Below, piece by piece: positions 16,658-24,246 of a DNA stretch of 64,000 nt; position 1 is the first letter of the stretch; every line of letters begins with the position of its first letter. Position numbers and translations under genes: made by a program. This DNA comes from Meridianimarinicoccus sp. MJW13 (GTDB lineage Bacteria; Pseudomonadota; Alphaproteobacteria; Rhodobacterales; Rhodobacteraceae), in assembly GCF_014901205.1 (NCBI RefSeq), contig NZ_JACNMU010000001.1, positions 496,001 to 560,000 on the forward strand. The letters are read 5' to 3'. The notes under the pieces are model-generated. The model did no database searches. It had not been told where the DNA came from and worked only from the letters and a program-made list of their open reading frames with translations.

Positions 16658-19552
16658 ATGCTGAGGAAAAAGACCAACGGGGTTGCGCGACGCTCCCAGC
16701 GGACAAGTATCCTGAATAACATCGCCGAGACATCCGTCGACCGCCGCGCCTTCCTGCGCGGATCGGGACTGGCCATCGGCGGGCTGGCGGCCATTGGCGC
16801 CACCGGCGGAACCGTGACCCGCGCATCGGCCCAGGCCGCCATCAGCAGCGCAGTGGAGACCATCAAATCGGTCTGCACCCACTGCTCGGTCGGCTGTACC
16901 GTGATTGCCGAGGTCAGCGATGGGGTCTGGATCGGGCAAGAGCCCGGCTGGGACAGCCCGTTCAACCTGGGTGCCCATTGCGCCAAGGGTGCTGCGGTCC
17001 GCGAACATGCCCATGGCGAACGTCGCCTGAAGTACCCGATGAAAAAGGAAAACGGCGAATGGGTCCGGATTTCCTGGGAACAGGCGATCGACGAGATCGG
17101 CGACCAGATGATGCAGATCCGCGAAGAAAGCGGCCCTGACAGCGTCTATTGGCTCGGCTCGGCCAAGCACAACAACGAACAGGCCTACCTGTTCCGCAAG
17201 TTCGCCGCCTACTGGGGCACGAACAACGTGGATCACCAGGCCCGGATCTGTCACTCGACCACGGTTGCAGGTGTTGCGAACACCTGGGGCTACGGGGCGA
17301 TGACGAACTCGTACAACGACATCCACAACTCCAAGGCGATCTTCGTGATCGGCGGCAACCCGGCCGAAGCCCACCCGGTTTCGCTGGTGCACATCCTGCG
17401 CGCCAAGGAACAGAACAACGCACCCGTCATCGTCTGCGACCCGCGGTTCACCCGCACCGCAGCCCATGCCGACGAATACGTGCGGTTCCGTCCCGGCACC
17501 GACGTGGCGCTGATCTGGGGCATCCTGTGGCACATCTTCGAGAACAGCTGGGAGGACCGCGAGTTCATCCGCACCCGTGTCTGGGGCATGGACCAGATCC
17601 GCGAAGAAGTAGCCGCGTGGAACCCTGAAGAGGTGGAACGTGTGACCGGCGTGCCCGGAAGCCAGTTGCGCCGGGTGGCGCGGACGCTGGCCAACAACCG
17701 CCCCGGCACCGTGATCTGGTGCATGGGGGGCACCCAGCACACCAACGGCAACAACAACACCCGTGCCTATTGCATCCTTCAGCTTGCCCTTGGCAACATG
17801 GGCACCTCGGGCGGCGGCACAAACATCTTCCGCGGCCATGACAACGTGCAGGGCGCAACCGACCTGGGTGTTCTCAGCCATACGCTGCCGGGCTACTACG
17901 GTCTGACAGCCGGGGCCTGGGCGCATTGGGCCCGTGTCTGGGAAGAAGATCCCGAATGGCTGAAAGGCCAGTTTGCCACGGTGCAGGGCGCCGATGGCAA
18001 GGACAAGAACCTGATGAACCTGACCGGCATCCCGGTGTCGCGCTGGATCGACGGGGTTCTGGAAGATCCGGCCAACACCGATCAGCCCAATGCGGTGCGC
18101 GCCATGGTTCTGTGGGGCCACGCGCCCAACTCGCAGACCCGGATGACGGAAATGAAGACGGCGATGGAGCAGCTGGACATGCTGGTCGTGGTCGATCCCT
18201 TCCCGACCGTCTCGGCCGTGCTGCACGATCGTACCGATGGCGTCTACCTGCTGCCGGCCACGACCCAGTTCGAGACCCGCGGATCGGTGACCGCCTCGAA
18301 CCGCTCGCTGCAATGGCGTGACCAGGTGATGGCACCGCTGTTCGAGTCCAAGCCCGATCACGTCATCATCGCCAAATTCGCCAACAAGTTCGGCTGGGGC
18401 GACCGGTTCTTCCGCAACATCGAGATGGAAGATCCCGAAACACCCAACGTCGAAAGCATCACCCGCGAGTTCAATCGCGGCATGTGGACGGTGGGCTATA
18501 CCGGCCAGTCGCCAGAGCGGATCAAGCTGCACATGGCGAACCAGCACACCTTCGACCGCACCACGTTGCAGGCGATCGGTGGCCCGGCCGACGGCGACTA
18601 CTATGGCCTGCCATGGCCCTGCTGGGGCACGGCCGACATGGGGCATCCGGGCACGCCAAACCTGTATGACATGTCCAAGCCGGTCTCCGAAGGCGGCCTG
18701 ACCTTCCGCGCCCGGTTCGGCGTGGAACGCGACGGCGACAACCTTCTGGCAGAAGGTGTCTATTCGGCAGGATCGGAAATCCAGGACGGCTATCCCGAGT
18801 TCACCATGCAGATGCTGATGGACCTGGGATGGGATGGCGATCTGACCGACGAGGAACGGGCCGCCATCGACGCCGTGGCCGGTGCCAAGACCAACTGGAA
18901 GACCGACCTGTCGGGCGGCATCCAGCGGGTCGCCATCGCCCATGAATGCGCGCCCTTCGGCAATGCCAAGGCGCGTGCGGTCGTGTGGACCTTCCCCGAC
19001 CCGGTGCCGATCCACCGCGAGCCTCTGTACACGCCGCGGCGCGATCTGGTGGCCGACTATCCCACCTATGAGGATCGGAAGTTCTATCGTCTGCCGACGC
19101 TCTATGCGTCGATCCAGAAGAACGACTTCAGCCAGGAATATCCGATGATCCTCACCTCGGGGCGGCTGGTCGAATACGAAGGCGGCGGTGATGAAACCCG
19201 GTCCAACCCCTGGTTGGCCGAGCTTCAGCAGAACATGTTCGTCGAGATCAACCCGCGCGACGCCAACAATCTTGGCGTGCGGGACGGCGCACAGGTCTGG
19301 GTCGAAGGTCCGGAGGGCGGCAAGGTCAAGGTCATGGCCATGGTCACCAACCGGGTGGGCGAAGGCGTTGCCTTCATGCCCTTCCACTTCGGCGGCCACT
19401 TCCAGGGCGAGGACCAGCGGTCGAAATACCCCGCGGGCGCCGATCCCTACGTGTTGGGGGAATCCACCAACACCGCCCAGACCTATGGTTATGACAGCGT
19501 GACCCAGATGCAGGAGAGCAAGACCACTCTCTGCAAAATCTGGTCGGCATAA
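16658..19552 (+). CDS. formate dehydrogenase, catalytic alpha subunit
   Basis: A 964-residue molybdo/tungsto-bis-MGD oxidoreductase that oxidises formate to CO2. A Tat signal is present (DRRAFLRGSGLA, Arg29-Arg30), placing the enzyme in the periplasm. Cys73, Cys76, Cys80 and Cys108 bind the N-terminal 4Fe-4S cluster (CTHCSVGC). The metal ligand is Cys198 in QARICHSTTV, so this is a Cys rather than selenocysteine enzyme; the His and Arg needed for catalysis follow. The C-terminal molydopterin-binding domain spans about 850-960. A GAGGAGAG ribosome site precedes ATG 16658. The beta subunit follows after 11 bases. The overall arrangement fits the three-subunit membrane-anchored formate dehydrogenase of Rhodobacterales. 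Confidence 0.92.
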   Translation: MLRKKTNGVARRSQRTSILNNIAETSVDRRAFLRGSGLAIGGLAAIGATGGTVTRASAQAAISSAVETIKSVCTHCSVGCTVIAEVSDGVWIGQEPGWDSPFNLGAHCAKGAAVREHAHGERRLKYPMKKENGEWVRISWEQAIDEIGDQMMQIREESGPDSVYWLGSAKHNNEQAYLFRKFAAYWGTNNVDHQARICHSTTVAGVANTWGYGAMTNSYNDIHNSKAIFVIGGNPAEAHPVSLVHILRAKEQNNAPVIVCDPRFTRTAAHADEYVRFRPGTDVALIWGILWHIFENSWEDREFIRTRVWGMDQIREEVAAWNPEEVERVTGVPGSQLRRVARTLANNRPGTVIWCMGGTQHTNGNNNTRAYCILQLALGNMGTSGGGTNIFRGHDNVQGATDLGVLSHTLPGYYGLTAGAWAHWARVWEEDPEWLKGQFATVQGADGKDKNLMNLTGIPVSRWIDGVLEDPANTDQPNAVRAMVLWGHAPNSQTRMTEMKTAMEQLDMLVVVDPFPTVSAVLHDRTDGVYLLPATTQFETRGSVTASNRSLQWRDQVMAPLFESKPDHVIIAKFANKFGWGDRFFRNIEMEDPETPNVESITREFNRGMWTVGYTGQSPERIKLHMANQHTFDRTTLQAIGGPADGDYYGLPWPCWGTADMGHPGTPNLYDMSKPVSEGGLTFRARFGVERDGDNLLAEGVYSAGSEIQDGYPEFTMQMLMDLGWDGDLTDEERAAIDAVAGAKTNWKTDLSGGIQRVAIAHECAPFGNAKARAVVWTFPDPVPIHREPLYTPRRDLVADYPTYEDRKFYRLPTLYASIQKNDFSQEYPMILTSGRLVEYEGGGDETRSNPWLAELQQNMFVEINPRDANNLGVRDGAQVWVEGPEGGKVKVMAMVTNRVGEGVAFMPFHFGGHFQGEDQRSKYPAGADPYVLGESTNTAQTYGYDSVTQMQESKTTLCKIWSA

Positions 19553-19563
19553 GGAGGACACCA

Positions 19564-20157
19564 ATGGCACGAGCAAAGTTCCTTTGCGACGCCGAGCGCT
19601 GCATCGAATGCAACGCCTGCGTCACGGCCTGTAAGAACGAGCACGAGGTGCCCTGGGGCATCAACCGGCGACGGGTCGTTACCATCAACGACGGCAATCC
19701 GGGCGAGCGATCTATCTCGGTCGCCTGCATGCACTGTTCGGACGCGCCCTGCATGGCGGTCTGCCCGGTGGATTGCTTCTACCAGAACGAAGAAGGCGTG
19801 GTGCTCCATTCCAAGGATCTGTGCATCGGCTGCGGCTATTGCTTCTACGCGTGCCCCTTCGGCGCGCCGCAATATCCGCAGGCGGGCAATTTCGGATCCC
19901 GTGGCAAGATGGACAAATGCACCTTCTGCGCCGGTGGCCCGGAAGAGACCCACTCCACCGCCGAATTCCAGAAGTACGGACGCAACCGGATCGCCGAGGG
20001 CAAACTGCCGCTCTGCGCCGAGATGTGTTCGACCAAGGCACTTCTGGCCGGCGATGGTGACGTGGTCTCGGCCATCTACCGCGAACGCGTGGTGGCCCGT
20101 GGCTTCGGCTCCGGCGCCTGGGGCTGGGGCACCGCCTATGACCAGAAAGGCGGCTGA
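19564..20157 (+). CDS. fdh3B: formate dehydrogenase, iron-sulfur beta subunit
   Basis: A 197-residue ferredoxin-like subunit. Four cysteine clusters are visible: CIECNACVTACKNE (residues ~13-26), CMHCSDAPCMAVCPVD, CIGCGYCFYACPFG and CTFCAGG with CAEMC further on, enough for four 4Fe-4S centres that relay electrons from the alpha to the gamma subunit. It lacks the long C-terminal membrane helix of FdnH/FdoH, a feature of the shorter FDH3-type beta subunits. The ribosome site AAGGAGG lies just before ATG 19564. The name fdh3B is from memory of that family. Confidence 0.88.
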   Translation: MARAKFLCDAERCIECNACVTACKNEHEVPWGINRRRVVTINDGNPGERSISVACMHCSDAPCMAVCPVDCFYQNEEGVVLHSKDLCIGCGYCFYACPFGAPQYPQAGNFGSRGKMDKCTFCAGGPEETHSTAEFQKYGRNRIAEGKLPLCAEMCSTKALLAGDGDVVSAIYRERVVARGFGSGAWGWGTAYDQKGG

Positions 20158-20184
20158 GCCGGCTTTCTTCCAAGGCTGAAACAC

Positions 20185-20215
20185 GGCGGCGGCCCTTCCT
20201 GCAAGGGCCGCCGCC
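20185..20215 (+). terminator. 13-bp stem-loop after the beta subunit
   Basis: GGCGGCGGCCCTT (20185-20197) and AAGGGCCGCCGCC (20203-20215) are perfectly complementary around a five-base loop. There is only a weak downstream T-run (TTT at 20222-20224, TTTTT at 20234-20238), so it may be a partial terminator or 3' stabiliser that lowers expression of the gamma subunit relative to alpha and beta. It lies in the 242-base gap between the two genes, which otherwise holds nothing I recognise. Confidence 0.6.
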
Positions 20216-20399
20216 CGACCCTTTGACCCATCGTTTTTCGCGCGGCCCTGCCCCGGATCCTGATCCTGACAGCAGCGACCACGCCCCGAATTGACCCCGC
20301 TGGGCAAGCGCCCCGCGGTTGCTACGCCAGGGAAAGGCCGGGTCCGACCCGATCCCACCGCGCCCCATGCGGCACACCGATGTCATGGAGAGAGTGACC

Positions 20400-21626
20400 A
20401 TGCTCAAACACGCAGTTCTGGCCCTGTTCCTTTGCCTGGGCAGCCTGACGGCCGCCGCTGCGCAGGAGGCCACCCCCGAAACCACCGCCGCGCCGGACCG
20501 AAGTGGCACCGGCGGCGCCCAGACGCTGGAAGACATCCTTGCCCGCCAGCGCGGCGAAAAGATCGACGACAGCTTCCGCCGCAACGCCACCGGCGATCCC
20601 GATGCCGCAGCGGCCATTGCCGCGCAACTGGGCACCCTGGGCGGGGCCTCGGATTCGGAAGTCTACCGCGCCCTGCGCTATGGCAGTGCCGATGTGACGG
20701 TGTCCAACGACGGCCCGGCCTCGAACGTGTTGATCCAAGACAGCGGCATGAGATGGCTGGAGTTCCGCCAGGGTCCGCTGGCCACCTATGGCGGCTACGC
20801 CTTGCTGGGCATGATCGTCCTGTTGCTGCTGTTCTACCTGCTGCGCGGCAAGATCCGCATCGATGGCGAGAAAACCGGCCGCAAGATCTTGCGGTTTTCC
20901 AGCATCGAACGCTTCGGCCACTGGTTGTTCGCGGGCTCTTTCCTGCTGCTGGCCTTCACCGGGCTGATCGTATTTTTCGGGCGCAAGGGGCTGATCCCGC
21001 TTCTGGGCAAGGATGCCTATGCGCAACTGGCGCTGATCTCGAAATGGATTCACAACAACGTGGCCTGGGCCTTCATGCTGGGGCTGGTGATGATCACCGT
21101 CATGTGGCTGGTCCACAACATTCCCAACCGCCATGACCTGAAGTGGTTCGCCGTCGCCGGCGGGTTGTTTTCGAAAAACGTCCATCCGCCCGCCCGCAAG
21201 TTCAACGGCGGCCAGAAGATCATCTTCTGGTCCTGCGTGGTACTTGGCGTGTCGATCTCGATTTCCGGCCTGTCGCTGCTGTTTCCCTTCGAACTGCCGA
21301 TGTTCGCCAAGACCTTCGTTGTGCTGAACGACACGCCGATCCCCGGCTGGTTGGGCCTTGGCACCCTGCCCGAACAGATGCCGCCGCATCAGGAAATGCA
21401 GTTGAGCCAGGCCTGGCACGCCATCGTTGCCTTCCTGTTCATGGCCATCATCATCGCCCATATCTACCTGGGCTCGGTCGGCATGGAGGGCGCGTTCGAC
21501 GCCATGGGCTCGGGCGAGGTCGAGGAACAATGGGCGCGGGAACACCACGGCCTCTGGGTCAAGGAGCTGGAGGAGAAGGGCAAGACCGCCACCGCCTCCG
21601 GCGGACAGCACAGCCCCGCCGAGTGA
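20400..21626 (+). CDS. formate dehydrogenase, cytochrome b gamma subunit
   Basis: A 408-residue inner-membrane subunit. A signal peptide (LKHAVLALFLCLGSLTAAAA) is followed by a periplasmic stretch rich in Ala, Thr and Asp, then about five TMs near residues 131-150, 174-197, 222-241, 275-296 and 340-361. Histidines in ERFGHWLFAG, MWLVHNIPNRHD, LSQAWHAIV and IIAHIYLGS are the likely ligands of two hemes b. It passes electrons to quinone. ATG 20400 is preferred over ATG 20385 since GGAGAG lies seven bases ahead. The stop overlaps the next start by one base. Confidence 0.88.
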   Translation: MLKHAVLALFLCLGSLTAAAAQEATPETTAAPDRSGTGGAQTLEDILARQRGEKIDDSFRRNATGDPDAAAAIAAQLGTLGGASDSEVYRALRYGSADVTVSNDGPASNVLIQDSGMRWLEFRQGPLATYGGYALLGMIVLLLLFYLLRGKIRIDGEKTGRKILRFSSIERFGHWLFAGSFLLLAFTGLIVFFGRKGLIPLLGKDAYAQLALISKWIHNNVAWAFMLGLVMITVMWLVHNIPNRHDLKWFAVAGGLFSKNVHPPARKFNGGQKIIFWSCVVLGVSISISGLSLLFPFELPMFAKTFVVLNDTPIPGWLGLGTLPEQMPPHQEMQLSQAWHAIVAFLFMAIIIAHIYLGSVGMEGAFDAMGSGEVEEQWAREHHGLWVKELEEKGKTATASGGQHSPAE

Positions 21627-22921
21627 TGCCCCGTGCCGCGGCCCTGCTTCTGGCGCTGGCCCTGCCGGGGCTGGCGCAAGCGTCGGAGTTCTTCACGCTG
21701 AAAGGCCATGGCGGCCCCGTCAAGGGGCTGGCCGTGGCCCCGGACGGCACCATCGCCAGCGCCAGTTTCGACAATGCCGTGGGCCTGTGGCAGGGCACGG
21801 CCCCGCACTGGCTGGACGATCATCGTGCCGCCGTGAACACCGTGGCCTTCGCGGGCCGCGACCGGCTGATCTCGGCCGGCGACGATTTCCGGGTGGTGCT
21901 GTGGTCGCTGCCCGGCGGCACCGCCACCGAGCTTTTCCAGCATAAGGGCAAGGTGATGGGACTGGCGGTCAGCACCGATGGCACCCGCGCCGCCAGCGCC
22001 AGTTGGGATGGCACCATCGCCCTGCTCGACCTGACCTCAGACACGCCCCCGACCCTGCTGCGCGGCCACGCCAGCGGCGTCAACGCGGTGAGCTTTGCCG
22101 AAGCGGGTCGCCGCCTGATCTCGGCCGGGGTCGATGGCACCGTGCGCTACTGGGATACCAGCACGGGCGCCGAGACCCGGCAGCTTCTGACCAATGGGTT
22201 CGGGGTCAACACCCTGATCGCCACGCCCGACTGGCTGGCCTATGGCGCGGTGGACGGGGTGACGCGCATCGTCGATCCCGACACCGGTGCAGCCCTGGCC
22301 GATTTCACCCTGGACCGCCGCCCGATCCTGGCCATGGCTTACAGCCCTGCCGCGCAGCGGCTGGCCGTGGGCGACGGCGAAGGTTACATCATGGTACTTG
22401 ATACCCAGACCTGGCGCATTGCGGGCGATTTCCGGGCCTCGCTGACCGGACCGATCTGGGCGCTGGCGTTCTCGCCCGACGGGCAGAACATCCATGCCGC
22501 CGGACTGGATCCGACGGTGTATTCCTGGCCGCTGGACACACTGGACGATCAGGATCCCATGGCCGCCCCCGACCGTCCCTATCTGCGCGACCCCGCCGAG
22601 ATGACCAATGGCGAACGTCAGTTCGCCCGCAAATGCTCGATTTGCCACAGCCTGACCCCCGACAGCGCGCGGCGCGCCGGGCCCAGCCTGCACGGGGTGT
22701 TCGGACGCCCGGCCGGCGCCCTGCCCGACTACAGCTATTCCAGGACATTGATCGAGGCCGGTTTCGCCTGGAATGAAACCACCATCGACAAGCTGTTCGA
22801 TCTCGGCCCCGACCACTTCATTCCGGGCACCAAGATGCCCATGCAACGGATCACCGCCCCGCAGGATCGTGCCGATCTCATCGCATTCCTGCGCCGCGCC
22901 ACCTCACCGACCGGAGAGTGA
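21626..22921 (+). CDS. WD40 propeller fused to cytochrome c
   Basis: A 431-residue exported protein starting with a signal peptide (AAALLLALALPGLAQAS). Residues ~20-310 form about seven WD40-type repeats, visible in recurring GHxxxVNAVSF, RLISAGVDGTVRYWD and IWALAFSPDGQNIHAAG segments, which predicts a beta-propeller. The C-terminal ~115 residues are a mono-heme cytochrome c domain with CSICH at 337-341 and GTKMPMQRI, whose Met is the likely axial ligand. ATG 21626 overlaps the gamma-subunit stop (TGATG), so it is part of the operon. It may carry electrons from the dehydrogenase or dock it to a partner through the propeller. Such fusions are uncommon. Confidence 0.75.
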   Translation: MPRAAALLLALALPGLAQASEFFTLKGHGGPVKGLAVAPDGTIASASFDNAVGLWQGTAPHWLDDHRAAVNTVAFAGRDRLISAGDDFRVVLWSLPGGTATELFQHKGKVMGLAVSTDGTRAASASWDGTIALLDLTSDTPPTLLRGHASGVNAVSFAEAGRRLISAGVDGTVRYWDTSTGAETRQLLTNGFGVNTLIATPDWLAYGAVDGVTRIVDPDTGAALADFTLDRRPILAMAYSPAAQRLAVGDGEGYIMVLDTQTWRIAGDFRASLTGPIWALAFSPDGQNIHAAGLDPTVYSWPLDTLDDQDPMAAPDRPYLRDPAEMTNGERQFARKCSICHSLTPDSARRAGPSLHGVFGRPAGALPDYSYSRTLIEAGFAWNETTIDKLFDLGPDHFIPGTKMPMQRITAPQDRADLIAFLRRATSPTGE

Positions 22922-22922
22922 C

Positions 22923-23048
22923 ATGAAAACCATGTTCCTGGCGTTTGCCGCCGTCATCGTCATCGCCATTGCGGCAGACCAGATCCTGCAGCGCGCAGGG
23001 TTTTCCGCGGCCGAGCGCACCATCAGCGACTCGGTACGGCTGAAATAG
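22923..23048 (+). CDS. 41-residue single-span membrane protein
   Basis: ATG 22923 is one base after the stop of the WD40-cytochrome gene and follows GGAGAG. The 41-residue product has one TM (MFLAFAAVIVIAIAADQIL, about residues 4-22) and a short basic/amphipathic tail, RAGFSAAERTISDSVRLK. No homolog comes to mind. Tight coupling to the formate dehydrogenase operon supports it being a real gene, perhaps a small subunit or anchor. A 163-base gap follows. Confidence 0.65.
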   Translation: MKTMFLAFAAVIVIAIAADQILQRAGFSAAERTISDSVRLK

Positions 23049-23211
23049 GCGTCTTTTCTGCCCAGACCCGGGGCATTCGTGGCCGGGAACCGCCGCATCT
23101 GCAGGCATCGGCGTCCGGCTAGCGAAAACCATGGCCCGAGTACGGTCCGCGTGCTAGCGCAGGGGAAACAGGGGGCGACTCGCCCCCACCCCGGCCGGAA
23201 AGGCACGCCAA

Positions 23212-24063
23212 ATGGCACTTCTCACCCCCGACGGCACCAGCACCGTCAATGACATCGCAAGCCGCTACGGGCTGTCCCCGGATGCGGTGCTGACCTTGCT
23301 GGTGGCGATCAACAACGGCGGCGGCACGCAGGCACAATTCTCGCACCCCGAACTGGGGGGCATGGGCCAATGGTCCATGGGCGGCATGGTGATGGTCGGC
23401 GACATGTTCAACAATTCGCTGAAATTCACTGTCGACCAGGTCTGCACCGAACTGTCCAACGCGCTGGCCGGGGCGCAACTGTTCAAACCCGCGCCGCGCC
23501 CGACGCCCATGTCCAGCCAGTCGCAAAGCCAGGGCAATGGCAGCAGTTTCTCGGTGCAGGGCGGTTATGGCGGCGGCGCGGGCTGGCCACAGGACCTTGG
23601 CGCGCCCTCCTCGGTCGGCAGCCAGAACAACCTGCGCTATGCGGTCTTTCCCAACACCCGGCGGCTGGCCATCGACCTGAATGGCCAGATCACCGTCTAT
23701 GACATCGGCGATCACCAGATCAGCGGCTTTTCCCAGCAGCAGGGCGGCGACCAGTCGATCACCTTCACCAGCCAATACGGTCTGGTGCGCGTGGCCGACT
23801 TGCCGGTTATTCCGGCCCAGGGCAGCGCGCCCGCGCCGCAACCGCCGGCCGCAGACCCGACCCCGGCCCCGGCCGCAGACAAGCCGACACCCGAACCTGC
23901 GCCCAAGCCAGCCGAGACCACCCCACCGGCCCGCACGGGCGCTGGCGCCGACAGCAGCGAGATCTTCGCGCTGATCGAACAACTGGCCAGCCTGCACGAC
24001 AAGGGCATCCTGACCGATGCCGAATTCGAAACAAAGAAGACGGAACTTCTGGCCCGGCTCTGA
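23212..24063 (+). CDS. SHOCT-domain protein of unknown function
   Basis: A 283-residue soluble protein. The N-terminal ~80 residues (LTPDGTSTVNDIASRYGLSP) may form a helix-turn-helix-like fold; the middle is Gly/Ser/Gln-rich (QSQSQGNGSSFSVQGGYGGG); a beta-rich section (YAVFPNTRRLAIDLNGQITV) follows; a Pro/Ala linker of about 50 residues leads to a C-terminal SHOCT motif, IFALIEQLASLHDKGILTDA at roughly residues 249-268. SHOCT pieces are usually oligomerisation tails. A GGAAAGG ribosome site precedes ATG 23212. No operon partner is evident. It converges on dnaE2. Confidence 0.7.
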   Translation: MALLTPDGTSTVNDIASRYGLSPDAVLTLLVAINNGGGTQAQFSHPELGGMGQWSMGGMVMVGDMFNNSLKFTVDQVCTELSNALAGAQLFKPAPRPTPMSSQSQSQGNGSSFSVQGGYGGGAGWPQDLGAPSSVGSQNNLRYAVFPNTRRLAIDLNGQITVYDIGDHQISGFSQQQGGDQSITFTSQYGLVRVADLPVIPAQGSAPAPQPPAADPTPAPAADKPTPEPAPKPAETTPPARTGAGADSSEIFALIEQLASLHDKGILTDAEFETKKTELLARL

Positions 24064-24154
24064 CAGGGGCACAGCCCTCAGCCTGTTCGCCGGAGCCGCC
24101 GTCGCGTGGGGCCGACAGGGCCGGACCGGCGCGGGCCTGCAAGGGGGCGCAGCC

Positions 24155-24170
24155 CGGGCGCGCGCGCCCG
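24155..24170. terminator. 16-bp GC palindrome between convergent genes
   Basis: CGGGCGCGCGCGCCCG is a perfect palindrome in the 183-base gap between the SHOCT gene and the end of dnaE2. It could fold into a short GC hairpin on either strand, but no T-run follows, so a terminator role is only a suggestion. The remainder of the gap is GC-rich and I see no gene in it. Confidence 0.3.
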
Positions 24171-24246
24171 CTTGCTCTTGCGGGGCCGGGGCGGTTCGGT
24201 CAGGCCACACAGCGCGATGGCGGCTCTGGCGCACAGGCGGGCCTGT

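Noticed and set aside
17249-17251. Selenocysteine in formate dehydrogenase
   Set aside because: The active-site codon is TGT (Cys198), and no in-frame TGA occurs in the gene.
16358-19576. Very long minus-strand open frame (1072 codons) opposite the formate dehydrogenase alpha gene
   Set aside because: It is an antisense shadow produced by GC-rich codon bias; the plus strand encodes a full-length, motif-complete enzyme. The same applies to long frames opposite xrtD, dnaE2 and smc.
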